This document shows, piece by piece, positions 57,709 to 64,000 of a DNA stretch of 64,000 nt. Each line of letters begins with the position of its first letter. Within the stretch, counting starts at the first letter, position 1. A program made the translations under genes and the position numbers. This stretch comes from Amycolatopsis mongoliensis (GTDB lineage Bacteria; Actinomycetota; Actinomycetes; Mycobacteriales; Pseudonocardiaceae), in assembly GCF_030285665.1 (NCBI RefSeq), contig NZ_CP127295.1, positions 2,480,001-2,544,000 of the forward strand, written 5' to 3'. The notes below the pieces were generated by a model. It worked only from the letters and a program-made list of their open reading frames with translations, had not been told where the DNA came from and ran no database searches.

Positions 57709-59675
57709 CTCGGCACCTCGTCCAGGTACGCCTGCGCCTGAAGCGTGAACAGCTCGGCGTACCCCGCCTTCGCCGTCATCAGCTCCTCGTGCGTCCCGTA
57801 CTCGGCCACCTTCCCGTGGTCCAGCAGCAGGATCCGCTCCGCCTGCCGGACGGTCGAGAACCGGTGCGAGATGTACAGCGTCGTCCGGCCCTCGGACAGC
57901 TCGCGCAGCCGCGAGAACAGGTCGTGCTCGGCCTGGGCGTCCAGCGCCGACGTCGGTTCGTCGAGGATCAGGATCGGTGCCTCTCGCTGGAACGCCCTGG
58001 CCAGCGCGATCTTCTGCCACTCGCCGCCGGAAAGGCTGACGCCCTGGTCGAACCAGCGGCCGAGGGGGCTGTCGTAACTCTGCGGGAGACGCTCGATGCG
58101 CTCGTCCGCGCCCGCCCGGCGGGCCGAGTCCACGATGTGGGGGCGGTCCTCCAGCCGGTTCAGGTCGCCGAGGCCGATGTTCTCGGCCGCGGTCCCCTGG
58201 TACGTCACGTAGTCCTGGAACATCGCGCTGATCCGGGTCCGCAGCTCGACCGGGTCGTACTCGCGGATGTCGACGCCGTCGAGCCGGATCGTGCCGGCAG
58301 TCGGGTCGTAGAGCCGGCAGAGCAGCTTGAACAGTGTCGACTTGCCCGCGCCGTTGCGGCCCACGACCGCCACCGTCTCGCCCGGGCGGATCTCGAAGCT
58401 GACGTTGTCGAGCGCCGGCTCGTCCGCGCCCGGGTAGGCGAAGGTGACCGAGTCGAACTCGATGTGCCCGTCCACAGTGGACGGCATCGGACGCGGCGAA
58501 GGAGGCGCCGTGATCTCCGGTTTCGTGTCCAGGAAGCGGTACAGCGTGTCGAGGTAGAGGTTGTTCTCGTACATCCCCGAAAACGCCGTGAACAGCCCGG
58601 ACACCGACGTCTGCACGGACGTCGCCGCGGCCGTGTACAGCGCCAGATCGCCGAGCGTCAGCCGCCCGCCGACCGCCTCCAGCGCGATGTACAGCGCGAT
58701 CGCCGAGCCCGCGAACGTGCTCAGCAGCCCCCACGACGTCGAGCTGAGGTTGCGGTTGATCGTCAGCTTCCGCTGCCGCTCGTACGACACCAGGCCGAGC
58801 CGGCGGAACCGGTCGACGAAGTACGGGCCGAGCCCGAACAGTTTTGTCTCCTTGGCGTACGTGTCCGTCGTGACCAGCGAAGACAGGTAGTCCATCCGCC
58901 GCTTGATCGGCGACATCAGGAACGTCAGCCAGAACGCGCGCGAGCCGTACTTCGACTGCGAGATGAACGCCGGGATCGGCGCGAGCAGCGCGACCAGCGC
59001 GAGCAGCGGGCTGATCGAGACGAGCAGCGCGACCATGCTGCCGAACGTGATCAGTGTCCGCACGAGCCCCAGCGCGGAGTTCATCATCGACAGCGGCCGC
59101 GTCGGCGCCTCCTGCGCGGCCTGGCGCAGCATGTCATAGGACGTCGAGCCCTCGAAGTACGCGAGGTGCAGTTCGCTGGCGTGCGCCATCACCTGGTGGC
59201 GGATGGTCAGCGTCATGCGTTCCTGGAGCAGCGACTGCGCGATCGACGTCAGCGCGCTGCTGATCGCGGTCGCGGCGAGCACGGCGAACTGGAACAGCGC
59301 GACGTTGACGATGTCGCCGGTGGTGCCCTTGTGCTGGATCGCCGCGACGACGGAGTCGAGCAGCAGCTTCGCGATGTACGCGGTCACGGTCGGCAAGAGA
59401 CCCGACAGCAGCGTGATCAGCGCCAGGAGGATCGTCAGGACCGGGCTGGCCTGCCACGTCAGCCGCACGACCTTCGGCAGGCCACGCACCGTTCCCGCCA
59501 CCGACGTCTTCGCGCGCTTGAGGCGCGAGCGAAGGTCCTTTGGCTGGTCTTCCGGCTTGGGCTCGGGGATTTCGACCGGACCGGTGAGCCCGCTTTCCGG
59601 GACCGTCGTGGCGTGCCGCCGTCTTCCTCGCCGAGCCAGCATGAACTCCATGCCGCCCCCACCGCCCGGGATCAC
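57705..59675 (-). CDS. ABC exporter, fused permease-ATPase (type IV fold)
   Basis: A 656-residue half-transporter. A charged N-terminal ~65 residues precede six membrane helices (about 75-380, ABC_membrane) and an ATPase with Walker A GRNGAGKST (about 440), signature SLSGGEWQKIALARAF, Walker B ILILDEPTSALD and H-loop YISHRF. Such half-transporters work as dimers and export drugs, lipids or peptides. GTG 59675 overlaps the upstream TetR stop (GTGA) and has GGAGG; ATG 59651 is an alternative. The TetR immediately upstream is the obvious regulator. Confidence 0.88.
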   Translation of the reverse strand: MIPGGGGGMEFMLARRGRRRHATTVPESGLTGPVEIPEPKPEDQPKDLRSRLKRAKTSVAGTVRGLPKVVRLTWQASPVLTILLALITLLSGLLPTVTAYIAKLLLDSVVAAIQHKGTTGDIVNVALFQFAVLAATAISSALTSIAQSLLQERMTLTIRHQVMAHASELHLAYFEGSTSYDMLRQAAQEAPTRPLSMMNSALGLVRTLITFGSMVALLVSISPLLALVALLAPIPAFISQSKYGSRAFWLTFLMSPIKRRMDYLSSLVTTDTYAKETKLFGLGPYFVDRFRRLGLVSYERQRKLTINRNLSSTSWGLLSTFAGSAIALYIALEAVGGRLTLGDLALYTAAATSVQTSVSGLFTAFSGMYENNLYLDTLYRFLDTKPEITAPPSPRPMPSTVDGHIEFDSVTFAYPGADEPALDNVSFEIRPGETVAVVGRNGAGKSTLFKLLCRLYDPTAGTIRLDGVDIREYDPVELRTRISAMFQDYVTYQGTAAENIGLGDLNRLEDRPHIVDSARRAGADERIERLPQSYDSPLGRWFDQGVSLSGGEWQKIALARAFQREAPILILDEPTSALDAQAEHDLFSRLRELSEGRTTLYISHRFSTVRQAERILLLDHGKVAEYGTHEELMTAKAGYAELFTLQAQAYLDEVPS

Positions 59676-60292
59676 TCGGCCTCCACGGCGCCGTGCAGGA
59701 AGACGTCGACCACCTGGCGCGTGGTCGGCGCGTCGTCGTCCGGGGCCATCCGCCGGCCGCTGAACAGCATGGTCAGGAACAGGGCGGCCAGGTGCTCGGG
59801 TGGCAGCCGCAGGCGGTCCTTCTCCGGCTCGAACAGCTCGGTCATCGCGCCGCGCATGGCAGCCATCGACTCCCGGCGGCCGCCCTTCCAGCTGCCCCGC
59901 AGGCGCTGTTCGGGGTCACGGTGCTTGACGCGGCCGGACGCGTGCAGGGCGCCCATCAGCGCGCCCATCCGCTCGAGGTGCGCGCCGAGCGCCTCGGCGG
60001 CCTCGACGAGCCGGTCCTCCAAGGGCTGGTCGACGGGGATTTCGGCGATGGCGTCGAGGACGTGGTCGGGACGCAGGGCTTCGGCCGTGCAGGCGTCGAA
60101 CAGCTCGTCCTTGTCCTTGAACGCGCGGAAGATGGTGCCCTCGCCGATGCCGGCGGCGCGGGCGATCTGGCTGGTCGTGACGGTGGCGCCGTGCTCGATC
60201 AAGAGCGGCAGCACCGCGTGCACGATCATGGCGCGCCGGGCTTCGACGCTCATGCCCGGCGCTCTACGCCGGGTTTCGGGTGCTGGTGTCAT
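59672..60292 (-). CDS. TetR-family regulator of the ABC exporter
   Basis: A 206-residue TetR protein. HTH at about 14-60: MSVEARRAMIVHAVLPLLIE, TVTTSQIARAAGIGEGTIFR, AFKDKDELFDACTAEALRPD. It is the first gene of a two-gene operon with the ABC exporter (4-base overlap). A perfect 20-base palindrome lies 12 bases upstream of its ATG. Ligand-induced derepression of exporter synthesis is the expected behaviour. The start could also be Met14 (MSVEARR). Confidence 0.88.
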   Translation of the reverse strand: MTPAPETRRRAPGMSVEARRAMIVHAVLPLLIEHGATVTTSQIARAAGIGEGTIFRAFKDKDELFDACTAEALRPDHVLDAIAEIPVDQPLEDRLVEAAEALGAHLERMGALMGALHASGRVKHRDPEQRLRGSWKGGRRESMAAMRGAMTELFEPEKDRLRLPPEHLAALFLTMLFSGRRMAPDDDAPTTRQVVDVFLHGAVEAE

Positions 60293-60304
60293 GCGACCAG
60301 TGTG

Positions 60305-60324
60305 CGGAGTGAGTGCTCACTCCG
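60305..60324. promoter_or_regulatory. TetR operator: perfect palindrome
   Basis: CGGAGTGAG-TG-CTCACTCCG is a perfect inverted repeat with 9-bp arms (60305-60313 and 60316-60324), 12 bases before the TetR ATG at 60292. The GAGTGAG/CTCACTC form resembles other TetR sites with TGAGTG/CACTCA cores. Confidence 0.75.
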
Positions 60325-60351
60325 TCAAGCGAGTATGCCGTGGGCGAAAAG

Positions 60352-60402
60352 CCGTGAAGGCCTCCTTCCCGGCCATAAGAGCCGGTAAGGAGGCCTTCAC
60401 GG
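60352..60402. terminator. Long hairpin repeat (GAAGGCCTCCTT family) after bkdC
   Basis: Two 22-base arms (60352-60373 and 60381-60402) with 21 of 22 pairs and a 7-base loop. The arm reads CCGTGAAGGCCTCCTT then C/A then CCGGC. It begins 12 bases beyond the bkdC stop on the minus strand and should end the bkd operon. Size and near-perfection match the other long hairpins here. Confidence 0.7.
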
Positions 60403-60414
60403 ACCTTCAGGAAC

Positions 60415-61746
60415 TCAGTACGTCATCGCCATGGCCGGGTCGGCGAGCAGCGCGCCGACGTCGGCCAGGAACTCCGAGCCCTGCTGGCCGTCGACCACGC
60501 GGTGGTCGAAGCTCAGTGACAGCTGGAGCACCTTGCGGACCTTGATCTCGCCGTCCACCACCCACGGCTGGTCCTTGATCGCGCCGAGGCACAGGATCGC
60601 GGACTCGCCCGGGTTGATGATCGGCGTGCCGGTGTCGACGCCGAACACGCCCACGTTGGTGATCGTGATCGTGCCGTTCGCCATGTCCGCCGGCGACGTC
60701 TTGCCCTCGCGGGCGACCTCCGTCAAGGCGGTCAGCGCGTTCGCCAGCTCCTTCAGCGACATCGAGTCGGCGTCGCGGACCTTGGGCACGATCAGGCCGC
60801 GCGGCGTCGCCGCCGCGATCCCGAGGTGCACGTAGTCCTTGTAGACGATCTCCTGCGCCGCCTCGTCCCAGACCGCGTTGATGTCCGGGGTCCGCTTCGC
60901 CGCCAGGCACACGGCCTTCGCCGCGAACGTCAGCGGCGTGACCTTCACCCCGGCGAACTCCCGCGACTTCTTCAGCTTCTCGCGGAACTCCATCATCGGC
61001 GTGACGTCGATGGTCAGGAACTCCGTGACGTGCGGAGCGGTGTACGCGCTCTGCACCATCGCGGCCGCGGTCATCTTGCGGACGCCCTTGATCGGCACGC
61101 GCCGCTCGCGGGTGGCCGGGTCGTAGCCACTGTCCACAGGGGACACGGCGGCTGCGGCCGGCGCGGCCGAGCCGTTCGCCGCCCGCTCGACGTCCTCACG
61201 GGTGATCACGCCACCGGACGCGGTGCCGGTCAGCGCGTGCAGGTCGACGCCGAGGTCCTTCGCCAGCTTCCGCACCGGCGGCTTGGCCAGCGGGACGTAC
61301 CCGCCGCGCGGAGCCGCGGGAGCCGGCGCGGGAGGAGCGACGACTGCCGCAGCGGGAGTGGCGACAGGAGCAGTGCCCTTCCGTGCCCGCCGCTGCGTGA
61401 CCACGGCCTTGGAGCCGTAGCCGACCAGCGGCTTCATCTCCTCTTCCTCGGCCGGAGCCGAAGCGGGAGCCGCGGCAGGAGCGGGAGCGGCGGCACCACC
61501 GGGGTCGACGTCGATGGTGAGGATCGCGGTCCCGACCTCCACCGTCTGCCCCGGCTCGACGTGCAGCTCCGTGACCACCCCGGCCCACGGGATCGGCAGT
61601 TCGACGGCGGCCTTCGCGGTCTCGATCTCGACGACGATCTGGTTGACCGTCACCGTGTCCCCCGGCTTCACGTGCCAGGACAGGATGTCGGCTTCGGTCA
61701 GCCCCTCGGCCGTGTCGGCCAGGGGGAACTGTTTGTACGTAGGCAT
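60415..61746 (-). CDS. bkdC: Branched-chain 2-oxoacid dehydrogenase E2 (dihydrolipoyl acyltransferase)
   Basis: A 443-residue E2 subunit. The lipoyl domain is at residues 1-78, with the lipoylated Lys at about 45 (IETAKAAVE). An Ala/Pro-rich hinge, a peripheral subunit-binding domain at about 155-195 (VRKLAKDLGVDLHALTGT) and a second Ala/Pro-rich hinge follow. The acyltransferase domain (about 215-443) has the catalytic SFDHRVVDG (His about 415). It transfers the acyl group from E1 to CoA. It lies 16 bases after the bkdB gene. It has a single lipoyl domain, as in the Bkd type; pyruvate-type E2 proteins of actinomycetes often have more. Confidence 0.93.
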   Translation of the reverse strand: MPTYKQFPLADTAEGLTEADILSWHVKPGDTVTVNQIVVEIETAKAAVELPIPWAGVVTELHVEPGQTVEVGTAILTIDVDPGGAAAPAPAAAPASAPAEEEEMKPLVGYGSKAVVTQRRARKGTAPVATPAAAVVAPPAPAPAAPRGGYVPLAKPPVRKLAKDLGVDLHALTGTASGGVITREDVERAANGSAAPAAAAVSPVDSGYDPATRERRVPIKGVRKMTAAAMVQSAYTAPHVTEFLTIDVTPMMEFREKLKKSREFAGVKVTPLTFAAKAVCLAAKRTPDINAVWDEAAQEIVYKDYVHLGIAAATPRGLIVPKVRDADSMSLKELANALTALTEVAREGKTSPADMANGTITITNVGVFGVDTGTPIINPGESAILCLGAIKDQPWVVDGEIKVRKVLQLSLSFDHRVVDGQQGSEFLADVGALLADPAMAMTY

Positions 61747-61762
61747 TGCGCGGAGATCCCCC

Positions 61763-62755
61763 TTACCAGGCGAGTGAGCGGTCGACGGCGTGCAGCACCC
61801 GGTCCAGGTCGGGGAGGTAGTGCTCCTCGAGCTTGGCCGGCGGGTACGGCGTGTCGAACCCCGTCACCCGGAGGACGGGCGCTTCCAGCGAGTAGAAGCA
61901 CTCCTGCTGGACGCGCGCGGCGATCTCCGAGGTCAGCGACGACTCGGACGGCGCCTCCGACAGCGCGATCAGCCGGCCGGTCTTGCGCACCGACTCGAAC
62001 ACCGGGCCGAGGTCCAGCGGCGAGAGCGTGCGCAGGTCGATGACCTCGAGCGACTTGCCCTCGTCCTCCGCCGCGGCCGCCGCGTCGAGCGCGACCTTCA
62101 CCGACGGGCCGTACGCGACGACCGTCGCCGTCGTGCCTTCGCGGACGACCTGCGAGGAGAACATCTGCTGCGGCGTGCCCGCGACGTCGATCTCCGCGCG
62201 CAGCGCACCCGAGTGGTACAGCCGCTTCGGCTCGAAGAACAGGATCGGGTCGTCCGACTTGATCGCCTGCTGGATGCCCCAGTAGGCATCGACGGCGTTC
62301 GAGATGGACACGACCTTGAGGCCCGGGATGTGCGCGAACAGCGACTCGGGCGACTCCGAGTGGTGCTCGACCGCGCCGATCCCGCCGCCGAACGGCACCC
62401 GGATCACGACGGGCATCTTGATCTTGCCCTGCGTTCGGTAGTGCAGCTTCGCCAGCTGCGAGGAGATCTGGTCGAAGCCCGGGAAGATGAAGCCCTCGAA
62501 CTGGATCTCGCACACCGGCCGGAACCCGCGCACGGCCAGGCCGACCGCGGTGCCGATGATGCCGGACTCCGCGAGCGGCGTGTCCAGCACGCGCTGCTCG
62601 CCGAAGTCCTTCTGCAGGCCGTCGGTGATCCGGAAGACGCCGCCGAGCTTGCCGACGTCCTCGCCCATGATCAGGACCTTGGGGTCCTCTTCCATCGCGC
62701 GGCGCAGGCCGAGGTTGAGCGCCTTGCCGATGGTGAGTTTCTGGAGGTCGGTCAT
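61763..62755 (-). CDS. bkdB: Branched-chain 2-oxoacid dehydrogenase E1 beta subunit
   Basis: A 330-residue transketolase-like subunit. It opens LTIGKALNLGLRRAMEEDPK, then MGEDVGKLGGVFRITDGLQ, the family signature around the thiamine site. GGIGAVEHHSESPESLFAHI (active-site His pair) and the C-terminal domain LIALSEAPSESSLTSEIAA follow. It pairs with E1 alpha to decarboxylate 2-oxo acids from Val, Leu and Ile. Its ATG overlaps the bkdA stop by one base (TGATG), giving translational coupling and equal subunit supply. Confidence 0.93.
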   Translation of the reverse strand: MTDLQKLTIGKALNLGLRRAMEEDPKVLIMGEDVGKLGGVFRITDGLQKDFGEQRVLDTPLAESGIIGTAVGLAVRGFRPVCEIQFEGFIFPGFDQISSQLAKLHYRTQGKIKMPVVIRVPFGGGIGAVEHHSESPESLFAHIPGLKVVSISNAVDAYWGIQQAIKSDDPILFFEPKRLYHSGALRAEIDVAGTPQQMFSSQVVREGTTATVVAYGPSVKVALDAAAAAEDEGKSLEVIDLRTLSPLDLGPVFESVRKTGRLIALSEAPSESSLTSEIAARVQQECFYSLEAPVLRVTGFDTPYPPAKLEEHYLPDLDRVLHAVDRSLAW

Positions 62756-63960
62756 CAGTGCTCACCCGCCGATACGAAGCCGTCGAGGTAGGACAGGAAC
62801 TCTTCGCGCTGCGCTTCGAGGACGGGGTTGCCCTCGGCGTAGACGTTGCTGAAGATCCGCTCCGGCGGCGGCTCGGGCATGTTGAACGTGTACTCGCGCA
62901 GGTCGGCGGCGAAGGCGTCGGCCTCGGCCTGGACCTGGTCGAAGAAGTCGTGGTCGGCGCCGCCCTTGCGGGCCAGGAACGCCCGGACGCGCTCGATCGG
63001 GTCCTTGAGCTTCCACTCTTCGAGCTCGTCGGACAGCCGGTAGCGCGACGGGTCGTCGGTCGTCGTGTGCGCGTCCATCCGGTAGGTGAACGCCTCGATC
63101 AGGACCGGTCCGTTGCCGTGGCGGCACTCGTCGAGCGCCCAGCGGGACACCGCGAGGCAGGCCAGGACGTCGTTGCCGTCGACGCGGATGCCGGGGAAGC
63201 CGTACCCGCGGGCGCGCTGGTAGAGCGGCAGGCGCGACTGGCGCTCGGTCGGCTCGGAGATCGCCCACTGGTTGTTCTGGCAGAAGAACACGAGCGGCGC
63301 GTCGTAGACCGCGGCCCAGACGAATCCTTCGTGGACGTCGCCCTGCGAAGTCGCGCCGTCACCGAAGTAGCAGATCGTGGCTTCGCCGTCGTCGTCGCCG
63401 ACCTTGCCCTCGAACTTCTGGCCCATCGCGTAGCCGGCGGCGTTGAGCACCTGGTTGCCGATCACGATGGTGTACGGGTGGAAGCCCGTCCCCTGGTAGT
63501 CCCAGCCACTGTGGTCGGTGCAGCGGAAGATGCCCAGCAGGTCCTTCATGTCGACCCCGCGCGCGTACGCGACGCCGTGCTCGCGGTAGCTGGGGAACGC
63601 CATGTCGTTCTTCTTCAGCGCGCGGCCCGACCCGATCTGCGCGGCCTCCTGGCCGAGCAGCGGGACCCAGATGCCGAGCTGGCCCTGGCGCTGCATCGCG
63701 TTGGCCTCGCGGTCCGCGCGGCGGACGAGCACCATGTCGCGGTACAGGCCGCGCAGGGCTTCGTCGTCGACGTCGTCGACGTACTTGTCGAACTGGGGCG
63801 ACGGGACCCGCTCGCCTTCGGGGGTGAGCAGCTGAGTCAGCTCAGCGCCACCTTCGCTGGTCGCTCGCAATCCGGCGATCACCTGCTCGGGGGACGGCTG
63901 GGCCGCGACGGCGGCCGGCCCATCTCCAGGCTCCGGGTGCGTCCACTGTTCGGACGGCAT
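62755..63960 (-). CDS. bkdA: Branched-chain 2-oxoacid dehydrogenase E1 alpha subunit
   Basis: A 401-residue thiamine-diphosphate subunit. The TPP motif GDGATSQGDVHEGFVWAAVY runs to FCQNNQWAIS (about residues 197-230). The substrate-region AFPSYREHGVAYARGVDMKD and the phosphorylation-loop area TYRMDAHTTTDDPSRYR are also present. A ~75-residue Pro/Ala/Glu-rich N-terminus precedes the catalytic fold. The ATG at 63960 has GAGGAG about 8 bases upstream, in the last 40 bases of the window, so the operon promoter probably lies beyond it. Branched acyl-CoA products can prime iso/anteiso fatty acids and supply polyketide starters (known for Bkd). Confidence 0.95.
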   Translation of the reverse strand: MPSEQWTHPEPGDGPAAVAAQPSPEQVIAGLRATSEGGAELTQLLTPEGERVPSPQFDKYVDDVDDEALRGLYRDMVLVRRADREANAMQRQGQLGIWVPLLGQEAAQIGSGRALKKNDMAFPSYREHGVAYARGVDMKDLLGIFRCTDHSGWDYQGTGFHPYTIVIGNQVLNAAGYAMGQKFEGKVGDDDGEATICYFGDGATSQGDVHEGFVWAAVYDAPLVFFCQNNQWAISEPTERQSRLPLYQRARGYGFPGIRVDGNDVLACLAVSRWALDECRHGNGPVLIEAFTYRMDAHTTTDDPSRYRLSDELEEWKLKDPIERVRAFLARKGGADHDFFDQVQAEADAFAADLREYTFNMPEPPPERIFSNVYAEGNPVLEAQREEFLSYLDGFVSAGEH

Positions 63961-64000
63961 GGGCGTTGCTCCTCGGTGTCGGTGCCTCTGGCGGCCGCTT

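Noticed and set aside
56775-60545. Plus-strand open frame of 1256 codons
   Set aside because: Arg-rich, low-complexity translation antisense to the ABC exporter and TetR genes; no motif.

Overview
The window is very GC-rich DNA with GTG starts, many 4-base gene overlaps and strong GC bias at third codon positions. Its content (GTP-dependent PEP carboxykinase, F420-type luciferase-like oxidoreductases, a TipA-type MerR regulator, a high-molecular-weight FabG next to a MaoC hydratase and a thiolase, many TetR/MarR regulators, SCP2-domain proteins, bacterial dynamins) points to an actinomycete. An Amycolatopsis-like member of the Pseudonocardiaceae is my best inference. No rRNA, tRNA, CRISPR array, transposase or integrase was recognised. 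Most of the window looks like chromosomal housekeeping and regulatory DNA.

Layout. 1-2.4 kb: end of an unknown gene, a HAD phosphatase, and a MarR-MFS efflux pair behind a perfect operator. 2.5-8.3 kb: Tat-exported PhoX-type phosphatase, a secreted SdrD-B-domain protein, an SDR and an amidohydrolase/deaminase. 8.3-13.8 kb: a NarL-type two-component pair divergent from an ABC ATPase-FtsX exporter. 13.9-20.6 kb: trmB, an orphan gene, two tandem paralogous ABC-2 exporters, and a divergent TetR-SDR pair. 20.6-21.7 kb: a DUF559-type nuclease-like gene bracketed by copies of one short repeat. 21.7-23.5 kb: a second NarL-type pair. 23.6-30.3 kb: a cluster with two dynamin-like GTPases, a GrpE-like protein without DnaK, a YqeB-like membrane protein, a TetR regulator and an acidic Asp/Gly repeat protein. 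30.3-36.1 kb: pckG with a structured leader, two tandem LLM oxidoreductases, an ABC ATPase and a membrane protein. 36.1-42.5 kb: an EndoU-like fragment protein, a GNAT, an XRE regulator, a secreted Tap-like peptidase, a DUF3311/SSS symporter pair and a ceramidase-like protein. 42.5-48 kb: AhpD-like protein, MarR-GNAT fusion, AAA ATPase, OB-fold protein, TipA-like MerR and DoxX. 48-53.9 kb: a fatty-acid module syntenic with M. tuberculosis Rv0238-Rv0243 (fadA2, fabG4, htdX and a TetR) plus two SCP2 proteins, with a shared operator-like palindrome at two promoters. 53.9-55.6 kb: a SitI3-like immunity protein and an SRA-HNH type IV restriction endonuclease. 55.6-60.4 kb: FxsA, TetR/quinone reductase, TetR/ABC exporter. 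60.4-64 kb: bkdC-bkdB-bkdA, branched-chain 2-oxoacid dehydrogenase.

Two patterns cut across these regions. First, convergent genes either overlap at their stop codons (8 of 12 pairs, five of them by exactly four bases) or are separated by a hairpin (the other 4). Second, several of the longest hairpins have stems of 22-23 bp and fall into a few sequence families, which suggests a dispersed repeat used as a terminator. The best candidates for less-described biology are the dynamin/GrpE cluster, the EndoU-derived protein, the repeat-bracketed nuclease-like gene and the SitI3/SRA-HNH pair.
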